From NCBI GenBank assembly GCA_036971615.1, contig JAYKKR010000006.1:992001-1056000 (forward strand): DNA of 64,000 nt. The letters run 5' to 3'. The position numbers were made by a program, and so were the translations under genes. The notes below the pieces were generated by a model. The model was not told the origin of the DNA. It did not search any database and was given only the letters and a program-made list of their open reading frames with translations. The stretch is from Amyloporia xantha. Its lineage: Eukaryota; Basidiomycota; Agaricomycetes; Polyporales; Adustoporiaceae. Below, piece by piece: positions 12,629 to 24,954 of this stretch. Each line of letters begins with the position of its first letter. The first letter of the stretch is position 1.

Positions 12629-13006
12629 GATGAATCTGCTCACAGCACAATCAGCACTCTGACCTCCAACAACATCAGCGACGAGGCTCACAGATTTTGC
12701 GGCGGCGGGGAAAGTCTTGAGGCTTGGTCGTCGTCTGTGCCGTTGGGCTCGTTCTGTCGCAGATTAGGCCCACGTGCCGGCGGAAGCGGTGGCTTGCAGC
12801 AACTGTACAGTTGCAAACCTTGTTGCCACAACGCCACCGGGAATTGTCTCTGTTTGTCCAAGCGTGAAGCAAGCTGCACCGACCTCGCGCGCAAGATCAT
12901 CGTCGTCGTTACCGCCGACGGAGACAAGGCCCTTCACGTTCTGAAGGTGCACATTCTGCTCGGACTCCGCTACCCCTGGCTCTGACCCCTTACCGTTTCC
13001 CTCAGC
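12629..13006. promoter_or_regulatory. Bidirectional promoter of the S13 and S6 ribosomal protein genes
   Basis: 378 bases between two divergent ribosomal protein starts. Visible sites are a CACGTG E-box-like core at about 12772 and a perfect 16 bp palindrome, GCAACTGTACAGTTGC, at 12799-12814. Neither is assigned to a known factor. Confidence 0.6.
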
Positions 13007-14009
13007 ATGAAGCTCAACATTGCGAGTGAGTATGGTTTCGGTGCGTGGCTAGGATGTTAGTCTCTGACGACCTCCACTCGTAGACCCCGCAACCGGGGAA
13101 CAAAAGACTATCGACTTCGACGATGAGAGGAAATAGTACGGATATCTGCTGTCAGATTGAATGGCACACTCACCTTCCGTTACAGCCGTATCTTCTATGA
13201 CAAGAAGATCGCACAGGAAGTCGCCGGCGACCCTCTCGGTGACGAGTGGACTGGCTATGTTTTCCGTATCACCGGCGGTAACGACAAGCAGGGTTTCCCC
13301 ATGAAGCAGGGTGTCCTCCTCCCTCACCGTGTCCGCCTCCTCCTCGCAGACGGTCACTCCTGCTACCGTCCCCGCCGCACGGGAGAGCGCAAGCGCAAAT
13401 CCGTCCGCGGCTGCATCGTCGGCCCCGACATTGCCGTCCTCTCCCTTGTCATCATCAAGCAGGGCGACAACGAGATCCCTGGTCTCACGGATACCGTGCT
13501 CCCCAAGCGTCTTGGCCCCAAGCGTGCGACCAAGATCAGGAAGTTCTTCAACTTGTCGAAGGAGGATGATGTCAGGAAGTACGTTGTCAGGCGAGAGGTG
13601 AAGAGCCAGAAGAAGGAGAATGCGAAGCCGTATACCAAGGCGTGAGTACTCTAAGGAGTTTAATGCACCTCAATTGCTCACAGGTTACTTGTTCTGCTCA
13701 GTCCCAAGATCCAGCGATTGGTTACGCCCATGCGTCTGCAACGTCGCCGTCACCTCCGCTCCCTCAAGCGCCGCAGACAGGAACGCCAGAAGGAGCAGAA
13801 GGCGGAGTACGAGTACGTGAATGTTTCTGCTATTTGTGGCGCCGAATGTCTAATATGCTTGCTGCAGTGTCCTCCTGCAAAAGCGTGTTGCCGAGAAGAA
13901 GGAGAAGGTCGCAGCGGTCAAGGCATCACACAAGAAGTACGTCTCTCACTGCCAGAGTAGTCCGCCGAATTGTACTTATACACATCTGACTGACAGGGCT
14001 ACCGCTTAA
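13007..14009 (+). CDS. rps6: 40S ribosomal protein S6 (eS6)
   Basis: Six exons: 13007-13025, 13084-13135, 13186-13641, 13702-13812, 13868-13936 and 13997-14009. The product starts [20 protein letters not shown] and contains [57 protein letters not shown] and [14 protein letters not shown]. The C-terminus is basic and ends KASHKKATA. It lacks the serine-rich phosphorylated tail of animal S6, although the final exon is only 13 nt long, so another 3' splice choice is possible. It is part of the small ribosomal subunit. Confidence 0.97.
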
Positions 14010-15870
14010 AATGCCTATTGCTGGGCATATCTACTCTCATGTGGTCGATTCCCTTATGGTTTACCTACAGTCATGTTTTCTCTACGCCTCCTTACCTGCA
14101 ATGCATTCATATGACCTATGGTAAACCGATATCCGACTGTGCACCTCCTTGATCTACTTGAGCGTGCTTACAGGTTGTATGCCAAGAGAGGTGGTAGTTA
14201 CTGTTGTACTGTTGTGGAGTATCGACCGTGTAGTCTATGAAATGTCATCGTATGTTGGCAGGATTATGGGCGCTCGATGGAAGGCGCGGCTACACATGTT
14301 GATGGGGATCGAGCTCATGCAACACTTATTCAAGTTCGTTCTTGGATTTCTATCAATGCGTAGGACCTGCGTTTATGACCAGACGGCTACAGTGTAGTGC
14401 TTGGCTCGGTCAGAATGAAGATTAGTATGTCCATGATATCTGCTGTCTGCACAGCGGTACACTAGTAAGTTTGCGGTAGTTGTTCAGAACTTCAGAGTAC
14501 ATGGGTAGTACTTAATAGGTACGTCAAATTCCCGTGGGGTTGCAGTTCCGACTCACGACACTGTGAGGGCAGGGAAACTGTCGTATTCACATTGGACTGC
14601 GACTAGCTTCTGCCCGACCAATGAAGCAATTTATAGCTTTGTTAAGGCAGGGAAAAACAGCAATTCTGTAGGATACTTCGTTTTCCGGTAGGGCTGTGCT
14701 CAGACCCTGATCAACCCGAGAACAATTCCCTCCGCGGACAATACATAGGTGGGTTCCGGATATAGCACATTGACATTGCCTTGACCATCCAGGAAGTCTG
14801 TGTCGCTTACAATACTATTAGGATTCTTGTTGGGTCCAGTGACCGGCGGAACCGAACACTGACTGGATCATCCGTTTGACTTTGCATCCAAATTTATTCT
14901 GGTAACTCCTAGGATGACGCTGAGACAAAAATGAGATGGCCCGCATCGCCTTCGATCCGGTTTCCCGGCGTGTCAGCACTTGTGCAGCGCTGAGGGGAAT
15001 CGGTCCTATCTCGGTGTATAGCGGTGTATATGGGATAAGACACCGCCTCTGGTGATCTGAATATCGGTCGTAGTCGGATAATACAAGAATCCTCGCGTTT
15101 GGTCTTCTAAGGCCCTCACATTATCTTGACTCGTGTTGCTGTGACTAATTAGTGACACCATTCGAGCCTGTTTCTTGGAAGTGCAACCATACATATTATT
15201 TCAATGGGGTGTTGTGGCTGCCTACTAAATTGTGCATACTAGTATCTAGATGCTTCCGCTGACTGGAACGTCCACTTGCGTGGATGGAATACAAGGTACG
15301 AGCATTGCTTATATCGAAGTATTTATGTTTGACCTGTACAGATACTCGGGGGCTGTTCCATTCGAATACCACATATCAAAGCGCTTACCTCGTCGCGTCA
15401 AGCCGTCAATGACACTGCCCCCGCTGGCTATTCTCTGGCTATCTGAACTCCGCTGGAGGAAGCTATTGGACCTCCTAGCTGGAAATAGCCCGACAATTTG
15501 TGGAACAGCTCATACTATACTGCCAGCCTGGTCTCGCCATTGCAGGTCCAACAACTCGCCAGCACTGGGATAATAATATGGGTCGAACGCATCACGATGT
15601 GACAGCGCGCGGCGCGACGCCACATGTGACAGGAGGCGGTCAATGTCAACCACGTGCTATCGCGGCGCGTCGCGGAGGTGGCGGACCTGATCTCGATGTC
15701 AGAATCTGGTGCTAGGGCCACGGCTGCCGCCACAAATGCTGTGCGGGCATGCGTAATGTTCTCCTTGGACCTAGCGCAGGTCATCCCAAAGCCTCGACAA
15801 TAATTCACGACGCTATAAAGAGCGTCCCAAAAATCCTGCGCACTTCACCCACCCTCAATCACTCCTGACC
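14010..15870. other. Gene-free region
   Basis: About 1.9 kb with only short open frames on both strands and no recognisable domain, repeat or RNA gene. The last 150 bases or so should contain the promoter of the next gene; CTATAAAG at 15813-15820, about 50 bases before its ATG, is a good TATA candidate. Confidence 0.45.
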
Positions 15871-16952
15871 ATGTATATTCCCCTCGTCTCACCTCTCAGT
15901 CAACGCCTCTACCCTCGCAAGGGTGGAGGAGGAGGACATGGTGGCGGAGACGGTGGCGGACACTCATCAAGCAGTGGCGGCAAGAGCAGCAGCAGTAGCA
16001 GCAAGAGTGGCGGCAGTGGCAGCAAGAGCGACGGGGACAGCGGAAGCAGCAGCAGCGGAAGTAAAGGCAGCAGTGGCCGTTCTCAGACTGTACCTCTGTC
16101 CGGGTCTACCGGTGGCAAGAAGTCAGCCACATCGTACAGTGGTGGTGGAGGGAAGCCCGCGCCAATCCCAAGTGGTCAGCCCTTCGCCGGGCGGATATCG
16201 GGCGGCGCAACACGAAGTCAAGTCTATGGGACATCGTGAGTGCTTTCTGTCACCTCGTTGCTTCATGAAATTGAGGTCATTTTGTCGACCAGGCATTACG
16301 GAAGCGGTTACCCTGGTCTTCCGAGCGGCACCGTAGCTGGAAGAGGGTTCCCCTTCGTCTTCTGGCCTGTGGTCTGGGGCGGCGGACTAGGATACGGAGC
16401 GGGATATCTGCATGATCATGAGGTAGCGCGTCACTTGGTAGTGGCATATATTCCCGCATGCTGATTTATTTGTCTCTGCAGTACGGCCTCCCAGATAACA
16501 CCAGCCGTCCTGGTGGCTCCCTAGCGCAAGCGACATTCAACTCTAACAGCAGCAACAGCACATTCTACGTCATCTCGGACAATTCTACCGTGGCGTCGCT
16601 CATCGGCTCCATCTCCAGCAATTGCACTCTCGGGAATTCTTCGTCAAAGAGCCCCTCTCCCTTCAACGGCACAGCGTCTCAGCCACGCCCGGAGCAAGTA
16701 ATCCAGTACTATCGTGCAAGCAGTGTTGCCTTGGCGCTCGACGGGTACAACGACACGGCCATCCTCGTCAACCCGAATGCGACCGCGGTCCCTCTGCCAG
16801 GCTGGGTCGACACCACTCTCCTCAATTGTCTAAACTACACCATCGGAGAAGCTGTTCCATTGGTCAGCGGCGCCGACTTGCGGTGGCAAGCGCCATCGGC
16901 AGGATTGCTCGGCTTGGTCTGGGTCGTATGGTGTCTGTCCTCTCTTCTTTGA
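15871..16952 (+). CDS. Ser/Gly-rich, N-glycosylated, probably GPI-anchored surface protein
   Basis: Exons 15871-16235, 16293-16422 and 16482-16952 give 321 residues. After a short N-terminus comes a low-complexity region of about 75 residues made of G, S, K and D. A hydrophobic, aromatic patch follows (FPFVFWPVVWGGGLGYGAGY, about residues 140-165), then LHDHEYGLPDNTSRPGG across the second splice. The last 150 residues hold many N-X-S/T sites (NSSNST, NDT, NAT, NYT) and two cysteines (SSNCT and LLNCLNYT). The C-terminal hydrophobic end AGLLGLVWVVWCLSSLL looks like a GPI-attachment signal. No clear N-terminal signal peptide is seen. Function unknown; cell-surface location is an inference. Confidence 0.78.
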
Positions 16953-17560
16953 TTGGGAAGTCATCTGCAGCCTGCGGGCGCGGAGATTGAACGATCCGCG
17001 GATCATGAGTACCGTTAGGGCGTACCATGGACACTCTGGCTGGTTGTGTGCGTGCATTCTTCGGTTTATACCCTTCTCGCTTTGCGTATACCACACTGTG
17101 TTGTTGTTGGACTTGAGCTCGATGTTCGCTTATGCTCTATGACTTATGACTATGACTTATGATAATAGCATTCATCTTCACTGTTGATATTGGCGAGTTA
17201 GCTTGGCGGTGCACATCCCAGCATTTTATGAACTAAAGTCCTGCACGGTGGTGAGTAATCGTCTCAATGAAGGCTAGCACAAATCCAAATATACCGTTTA
17301 AGTGCATCCCCGTCAGATTCCAAGCAGCCGTTGCCTGCTTCAATAAAAGAAATCAAGATATTTCAAAACATCATTCATGCGTGTCTGCAGTCCGCCACGG
17401 CCAGTGTCATTGACTGAAGCTTTGACTCGGACAACGTCACGGTGTCGCTCCATGCTACTATCCGAAATTAACGCATGGCTTCTGCCGGTACGCCATATCG
17501 TAAGGGCATACGAAAGGCTACGAAAGGCTGAACCCTTCCAGTTACTAGCGGCTAACCGGC
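16953..17560. other. Intergenic region before the HMG array
   Basis: About 600 bases after the surface-protein gene. It holds a short imperfect direct repeat of TATGACTTATGAC type near 17138-17165. No gene seen. Confidence 0.4.
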
Positions 17561-18019
17561 ATCAAGCACAGCAGCTCGAGAACGACAGCCAGTATATTGC
17601 GAGAGTAAATATACAGCCTAAGTCAAAACAATGCCAATGACAGCGACAACAGCCAGCAGTAATATACAGCAACGCGAGATTCAGATAGTCGAGACGATAT
17701 GCTACGAAAACAGTAGTGTAATCTTGAGGATATGCGTGATACAAGCTACACAGGTAAACAGCGACGAGTGTACACGCACAGACTATAGCGTGCGGAGACA
17801 GCAGGAGGAGAAACTAGTGCTACACGATGATGAGGACGATAAGACAATGATGCAAGTGTACGAATAATGATAACACAGCTGCACAGTGAGAAGAACACCG
17901 CGATCCATATGGGTAACCGAAAGTCATCGTTGGCCCACCGATACAGAAGTAGGTCAGGGATAGGGCGGGCAGTGGATGTCGTGCGCGCAGCACGGCGCTT
18001 TGGTCGATTATGTCCCCGT
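17561..18019. repeat. Conserved 3' flank of HMG copy 1
   Basis: First example of a block of about 450 bases found downstream of every HMG copy. Its shared run is a gcgagagtaaatatac-like start, then ATATGCTACGA, then AGCTACAC(A/G)GGTAAA, and a final purine-rich part. It may hold the 3' UTR and marks the unit border. Confidence 0.6.
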
Positions 18020-19952
18020 TTAGTACCCAGGCATCTGGGCACTGGCCCCGAGGCCAAGGCCGAACACATCGTCGGCGAAGTCCCCTGCATACTCCATTCC
18101 GCCCGCGTACTGGTCGACCGGAGATCCCACCGTCGTGCACGGCTGCAGCCCGGATGACTGGATCATCAGCAAGTCCGGCTGGGGCGTGTGGCCCATGTAG
18201 TGGTGTGGGCCCATCTGCGCGGCGAAGTCGTTGCCACCACCGAAGATGTACTGCTGCTGCGACGCGTGCTCCAGCATCTGCCCCTGCGGCATCCAGCTGT
18301 CGAACGGCTGCTCCTGGACTTGCGCCTGTAACTGCTGCGCGAGGAGGGCCACATTGAGCGCATACGATGGCGAGTGGTTGGAGGGAGCAGGGGAGGCCGA
18401 GATTGCGGAAGTCGAGCCAGACATGGGCATTGAGCCGTTGCTGCCAGTTGCGGCGTCGAGCATCGGGCCGTTGGAGAACGGCGCATGGAAGGGAAATACA
18501 GAGAGGGTGCTTGGCGCGGAAGACAGCGCGGAGGTAGGCATATCGATGAAGCCCTGGAGTCCGAGCGGGCCACAGTCGAGCGGATCGATGGCAAGCGACA
18601 GCGACTGTTGCTGCGCGGGCTCGCACATCGGAAACGCCTATGGGAGAGGGAGAGCGAGTGTAGTTCAGTCATGCGAGAAGAGCACGAAAGGTGGAAGGCA
18701 CTCACATAGTCCTTCTGCATCTGCGAGAAGTGAGAGCCGTTCTGGGTGTATGCAGGCTCGAAGAGGGAGACGTCCAGCTCGGGGACGGGTAACCAGTCGT
18801 GCTGCCATGAGGGTGGCATCGGCACGGGTGCGGGCATATGCATTGGGAGGTGCAAGTCAGCGGGCTGCGTCCAGGAGGGGCGCGGGGCAGCCTGCATGCT
18901 CGATGAGCGGCGAGCAGTCGTGTTGCGCTGAGCGCGGGAGATGTTGCCGATTGGGGACGGCACACGGGAGCCAGCTGGTGACTGCGAGGACCCGACGAGG
19001 AACGGGAGCTTCGGCAGCATGATTGGGTTGTAGCGCTGCCAGGGAACAGGCATGGATGAGGAGCGGCGATGGTCGCCGTGGAAGGGGGCCGGTTGGTGGT
19101 CCGGCGGAGGCATGGCCCATTCATCGATGCTGGAGAAGGCCTCCGGGGTGTTAGCAGCCACGCGCTGCCGCTTGATATCGCGGCGGCGGGCCTCATCCTT
19201 CTTTCCCTCGAGCGACGGCTGCGTGGCTTCATCGAGGTGATGCTCCTCCTCGACCGCTATCGATGCCTTCGCCCTTCGCTTGGCCGCCTTCTTCTCCTTG
19301 TCATGCACCGGTCGGAATTGGTAATCCGGGTACATCTCGGCATGTTCTTTCTTCGCGACTTGTGCCTTTTCCTCCCAGACTTGTTTCTCCTCGGGCAGGA
19401 GGGCCTTCCAATAATTACCTGTGATGCAAATGGATCAAATCAGATAGGGCTGTGGAGGGGCACAATGGGAGAGAGACAATGGGAGAGGGACAATGGGAGA
19501 TTTACTTACCGATCATCTTCGATAATGGGACGTTACCCTCCTGGATAAATCCCGGCACGTATTCTCGCTTTATAAAAGCCGAGCGAAAGAGTATGAAGGC
19601 ATTAGGTGGCCTTGGTATGTGCCCCTCCAACCGACGCTTGCTTGGGGGCTCCCGTCGCCGCGACGCGGTTGCTGCTGGTGCCTTCACGAGGGTACAGAGG
19701 GCATCGCTGGGCGATGCATGCACTGACGGTAGCCGCGCACCAGCCTCCGCCTCATAGAACGTGATAGGCGTCACGTTTGGCGCGAAGACGATGTCGCGCG
19801 AGGAGTGTGCGCTACCTCCGTACGTGTTAGTTTTGCAATATGGCAAACCTGGCAGGTACGAGTTAGCTCACACTCCGACCGCAAGAATAACGAGACTTAC
19901 GGGAACGGGAGGAAGAAGCCTTGTTATTACAGTCGGTACGATCAACAGGCAT
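18020..19952 (-). CDS. HMG-box (MATA_HMG type) transcription factor, copy 1, intact
   Basis: Exons 19901-19952, 19510-19848, 18706-19418 and 18020-18637 sum to 574 codons (573 residues) with all junctions in frame. Exon 1 gives MPVDRTDCNNKASSSRS, a short basic start. Exon 2 has FAPNVTPITF and then the HMG box, which begins GHIPRPPNAFILFRSAF. The box is split by intron 2 within IG/NYWKAL and continues through LPEEKQVWEEKA and YPDYQFRPVHDKEKKAAKR. Beyond it the protein is Pro/Ser/Gln-rich. Exon 4 begins near the SLAIDPLDCG motif and ends DVFGLGLGASAQMPGY. The family binds and bends DNA in the minor groove and acts in the nucleus, often in fungal mating or development; the role here is inferred. 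It is the copy nearest the array edge. Confidence 0.9.
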
Positions 19953-20095
19953 AGTATGTTATAGCGAAGAATGCAATGTTTAGTAGTGTGTTGTGTTGAG
20001 TGTATGAGAGGGGCTGTTGCCCCAACACCTTGAAGAGAATACAAATCGAGGAAGAGTGAGGACGAGCTCGTGAAGGGCCGGTCATTGCTTTGGTG

Positions 20096-20104
20096 CCTTT
20101 ATAC
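20096..20104 (-). promoter_or_regulatory. TATA box of HMG copy 1
   Basis: GTATAAAGG on the minus strand, about 145 bases before the ATG. The identical 9-mer sits at the matching place upstream of copies 1 to 7, which supports it as a core promoter. Confidence 0.65.
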
Positions 20105-22040
20105 ATCCCCGGACGGGTTCTCCCACATCCTCCCCGTCTAGCGGAGCTTCCTCAGAGTTTACCAAACTCACCAGGCAACTAACCGCTTCTGGCTAGTGCG
20201 TATCTCATCTACACCTGGCCCGATCAGCCATCTATTATTGTTACTTCCAGGGAAGTTCCGCATTACCTGTCTCAGTCTCCAATTCTATGAACACTCGCTG
20301 TGCATGCGCGAGGGCAGTGCCATATGCTATCAGAGATGTGCCACGGATGTTGCTGAGAAGGGTTTTCAGACGCGTCAACCGGACTGAAAGAGGAAGGTGA
20401 ACTTCGGGAACACCAGAACAATGGGTCCAGAAGGAAAAATGGTTCAGAGACAATGGAACAGAGGATACGGAGAAAAGCGAAATGAGAGAAGCGCTCCATC
20501 AGAGATTGGTGAGATGAGATTTTCTGACTGCAGAACGGCTAATCTGAGCGGCGAGGACACATACGGCGCTGAAGCTCAGGACGGCGTTTGCCGTTAGATT
20601 GTTCTGCATTTTGGGGGCGACGAGCTTGGGCTAATTCCAACCATAGAACTGGGGTAGCGCAAATGTCTCGCCAACAGAACAAGGAGACCATCGGCGGCGG
20701 AAGTCGCAAGAAACAGAGCAAAGAGCTGGCCGGAAACGTTCAGGCAGAGGAGAAAGGACAGAAAGCCACCGCCACATCGGTGACAACGGACGGTGGGTCC
20801 GAGCGCACCCAGTGCCAAAGTCTCCCGCGCGGGAAAACGCGAGCGTGCGAGTGCCACAGCTCCTTGCTACTCCTACAACTGATCTAGTTGTCCTGCTCCC
20901 CCTCCGTCTTCGCTGCTACCTCTGTCCATGCATGGTGGATAGACCGCGCGGTCGCGCGCCGCCTCTAAGGCACCCGAGCCCGCGCGACACACGGGCAACG
21001 ACGACGCGTCTCGTAGTCTTGTACAGCGTGTACAACCCCGGACCCGGAGCGAGGCACGGAGGGGATGTTGCGAGGGAGTCAGGGTCTTGTCCGCCGTGGG
21101 CATAGAAACGGGCTATCCACCCCCAGGCTCCCTCGTTATGCACTGCAGGTTCCGACCCACGGGAACAGTGCATTAGCCCGAATTCTATTGCTCTGTGATC
21201 CATAATTCTGGTTTTTCGAGGGCGCACCCAATTCGGCCCCAGTCACTACGATCTGCTACGATTGAATCCGCCTTGCAGAGGTAGAACACCTCCTCGCTCT
21301 CCTCCTCCGACAGACTGCCTCGCACATCCGGCGGGCGAGCGTGCAGGAGCAGATGGCGCACTGACAGAATCGGCACGTAGATCTGGGAGAGGAAACCATG
21401 TCTATATAACGGCATGAAACAGTCATACTGGTCAGTAGACCTCTTCCTTTCCTGCACACTTGCAGACCCGCGGAACACAGGTGGCAATCCAGGCTTCCTG
21501 GTGAGCTTCCCAGGTAGTCCGTCTAGGTCTGCGACTAGCACCAAACATGCTGGGGGTCTGCCCTCCCTGCAGCGGCGGGAAAAACGGCGCTAGTAGTTCT
21601 GTTCTGTAGTCTACTAACTACTTACCACGCACGATCAAGCAACCAACGCGTCACGGCACGCAGATCCCCGCCTTTCCTTGTCTGTCAGCATTTAGATTTT
21701 GGCATTTGGGATTGGCTGGAGGAAGGCGCAAGCGACGATGTGTGACTAGTGGGAGACAGCGACACACATAGGCTCCTGGCTAGCATGTCCGGATCCGTAA
21801 TTTTGAGTTGAAGAGGCCTGCGTTACCAGAGCGAATCTGCGAGCACATTTTGGAAAAGGAGCCCGTAGAACGAGGGTAAAAAAAGAAACAGGATATGCCA
21901 GAATCCCAGGCCGAGTCTGAAGGAGGACACATACAACAGTTGCCTTTTGCAGAACAGGGACGGGTGTGAGCCTCGTGTGAGTGCCGCGGTGGCTAACGGA
22001 TCAGGCGCACACGTGGGTACAGCTGGCAGAGTCAATTATA
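20105..22040. repeat. Long 5' flank shared by HMG units (unit 1)
   Basis: Non-genic block conserved between units. It holds the ttctggctagtgcgtatct-like stretch, an AGAACAATGGGTCCAGAAGG-like stretch, and ends near CAGTCTGATCACCGG at about 22043. Open frames in it are not conserved in length between units, so no gene is called. Confidence 0.6.
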
Positions 22041-23062
22041 CAGTCTGATCACCGGCACGGGGGAAGGGAACGGAAGCAGACTTCAGAGTGGCTGCTCAAG
22101 CTGCTCGGGATGTGGACAATGACAACGATCACGAAAACAGCTAAGGCCAGGAGACACGGCACCGCAAGAGCCAGTAAGTCAGAATCAAGATGCTCAGACG
22201 GGAGCCTATTGACATTAGTGTATACTATGCACGATAAGAGCTACCCGGGTAAAAAGCGATCAGTATATATACACAGACGACGGCGCGCGGAGAGACGACA
22301 AGAGGAGAAAATACTAATGCTACAAGATGACGATGGTGACGATGAGGTAATACAAATCTGGTATCTGAGTTAAGGCTCCAACTATTTAGTTTATGTTTAC
22401 AGAAAATCAGTATTTAAACAGTAAATAGTATATAGATAGTAAATAAACAGTAAATAAACGGTATAAATGGTACATATACATATAAGAAAAAGAAAGCAGT
22501 ATGTCCTCAAAATCTTCAATAACCCTTTATACAACCAACACTCAGTGCCACAGTCTGTGCCTGTGATGAATATCATCAACACAAAGATTGTACAAAAAGA
22601 AATTAGTCATGATTTTTAATCAAAATGAGAGTATTTCCCTCCTTCTCTCAAATAACTGTGCAAATATCTCCCAATAAAAGTGATTATCTATCAAGTGAAG
22701 CCAGTTACATGTGACTTCTGGATGTCAGACCTGTTCTGGCCTTGTTGGATGCATGATATTTAACATCTCCTAGAAAAAATGTGTCACATCTGTTTACTGT
22801 TTACATACTGTTTATTTACCATTTACCGGGGTAGTGGTAGTTAAACATAAATAGTATACAGTTATAACCATTTATAAACGGTAAATAGATAAAATGGTTG
22901 GAGCCTTAATCTGAGTACACAGCTGCGCGATGAGAAGAACTTCCAGTGCAGTCCATATTGATAACTGAAAGTCATTGGCCCGCCGATAGAGGTCAACGAT
23001 AAGGCAAGCCGTGTGCGTCGTGTGCGTGCGCTACGTCGCATGGTGTTCGGACAAGTCCCCGT
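22041..23062. repeat. 3' flank of HMG copy 2, split by a hAT-type MITE
   Basis: The same 3' flank as in the other units, interrupted at 22371-22908 by the MITE listed separately. Removing the MITE and one copy of its target duplication restores similarity to the other flanks. Confidence 0.6.
22371..22908. mobile_element. hAT-type MITE, 538 bp, non-autonomous
   Basis: The ends are perfect 12 bp inverted repeats, TAAGGCTCCAAC and GTTGGAGCCTTA. They are flanked by an exact 8 bp direct repeat ATCTGAGT (22363-22370 and 22909-22916). An 8 bp target duplication is the mark of the hAT superfamily. The inside is AT-rich, has no coding capacity, and carries many copies of GTAAATA/TATTTAC motifs near both ends. 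Confidence 0.88.
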
Positions 23063-23379
23063 CTAGAATCCTGGCATCTGGGCACTGTCCCGGAGGCTGA
23101 ACGCGTCCTCAGCGAAGTCCCCAACTTATATCCCGTCCGTGTACTTCCCGCAATACTCGCAGAACCGCCCCTCGTTAGGGGCGAATCAGAGCGGGCGTAG
23201 TTTCGCGGGCGTGAATCGCGTTTGCGGGTACCGTGGCTGCTGCGATCCTGACCCGGACACAGACGGCTGCCCTATCTACATCTGCACGTACTGGTCGACC
23301 GGAGGTCCCATCGGAATGTACGACTGCAGCCCGGATGACTGGATCATCGGTAAGTGTGATTGGGCCGTGTGGCCACCAA

Positions 23380-23600
23380 CTTATGTATACCTGGTGCACC
23401 AAACAGCGGATAAGCCCCCAGACCCGTTATGCACCAGGCAGGCTATCTGCCTGCACCCTGGTGCATCGTTTCCAGGGGCTTCGCCGGACCCTCCGGGGCC
23501 TCCTAGCCTTCGCCGTAGGGCCCCCTCGGCACCACGGCTAGTTACTACATTTGGTAAGCATGTATTCCGAGGGTCCTGTGTTATTTATTGCATGGCAAAA
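23380..23600 (+). repeat. Left terminal inverted repeat of the foldback element
   Basis: Contains GGATAAGCCCCCAGACCCGT and a GCACCAGG(C)...GCCTGCACCCTGGTGC sub-hairpin. It matches the right end in reverse complement over about 215 bases with few mismatches. Confidence 0.88.
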
Positions 23601-23779
23601 TGTATTTTTTGAGTATATATGATCATTTTGGTATCAATAAATTCACAGAAATTCATAAACATTCATGAAATGTATATTTATTTCACTAGCTAAAGCAAAT
23701 AATACAGCAGGGCGGCGTGTGCGTACGTACGGCGGGGCCAAGCAAATGTTCGGCAGGCAGAGCATATGTGAGTACGGTG

Positions 23780-24640
23780 AGGACCGAACTGAGGCAGGGC
23801 GAAATTACGGCGATCGGCGGGGCGGGGTCGTACAAGTGGTGGGGCGGAGACAGACGAGTGGCGGGCGGAGACAGACGAGTGGCGGGGCAGAGACAGACGA
23901 GCGGCGGGGCAGAAACATACGAGCGGCGGGGTGGGGTCGTACGAGCGGCGGGGCTGGGCGTACGAGCGACGGGGCTGGGCGTACGAGCGACGGGGCTGGG
24001 TCGTACGAGCGGCGGGTCGAACGTACGAGCGGCGGGATGGGGTCGAACAAGCGGTGGGGTGGGGACAGGGGGGAGCGTCGAGTAGAGAGGGGAGTTGAGC
24101 GGGAGCGTCGAGCGTCGAGGAACGGGGAGCAGGGAGCGTTGAGCGGGGAGTGGGGAGCGGCCTCAAGCTGGAGCGTTGAGTAGCGTCGAGGGGGGAGCGG
24201 CAATCGTCGAATGGGGAGCATCGATCGTCGAGACGAGCGCGCACGGGCGGGGCGAGCGGCGAACGAGGACGGGTGGGCGGGGCGAGGACGGACGAGCGAG
24301 CGCGCGGGGGCAGGGCGAGGGAGAACAGGTGGGCGGGGCGAGGATGGACGAGCGAGCGCGCTGGGGCAGGGCGAGGGAGGATAGGCGGGCAGGGGGAGCC
24401 GAGCAACGGGGACTGTCGAGCGTCGAGAGGGGAGCGTCGAGCGGGCAGCCGGGAGCGTCGAGCCGGGAGCGTCGATCGTCGAGTGTCGAGCCGGGAGCGT
24501 CCAGCGTCGAGTAGGGAGTGTCCTGTGAGGAGCGTAGAGTGCCGAGTGGGCAGCGGCGTTGAGCCGGGAGCGTCGAGGGGAGAGCGTCGAGGGAAGAGCG
24601 TCGAGCGGGGGATGGGGAGCGTTGAGGAGTGAGTGGCGCG
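23780..24640. repeat. Purine-rich minisatellite of the left arm
   Basis: Irregular tandem units: first GAGCGGCGGGGC-type with GTACGAGC, then GAGCGTCGAG-type spaced by runs of G and A. Long open frames here (up to 358 residues of R, P, A and S) reflect the repeat and are not genes. Confidence 0.85.
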
Positions 24641-24916
24641 AGGGGCTGGGCAGCCTCGACTGCGTCGAGGATGTCGGCCGGTTTGCTTCTAGCGGCGCCG
24701 TTAACCTGGGTAAGAAACATTTGGTCAGTGAAAGAAAAACAGAGAAGAATAAAATACTTACTTTATGACGCTGCTCACAGGCAGCAGCGGGACGTCGACG
24801 ACGACGACGACGACGACGTCGAGCAGCTACCAAAGGTGACGCGGCACCTTTGGCAGTCCGGCACGTGCCGCACTTACCCAAAGAGGAAGGCGTCTTAACG
24901 TCTTACATTCGTCTGA

Positions 24917-24954
24917 GGCACTATTGAGAACATTACTGTGTTCTCAATAGTGCC
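24917..24954. repeat. Perfect hairpin in the loop of the foldback element
   Basis: GGCACTATTGAGAACA and TGTTCTCAATAGTGCC, 16 bp arms without mismatch, around a 6-base loop TTACTG. Confidence 0.85.

Noticed and set aside
15250..15573. Plus-strand frame of 107 codons in the gene-free region
   Set aside because: No domain, codon use looks random and there is no sign of neighbouring exons.
23805..24881. Long minus-strand frame of 358 codons rich in R, P, A and S
   Set aside because: It follows the minisatellite of the foldback element, and parallel frames are open too. Nothing suggests selection for protein.
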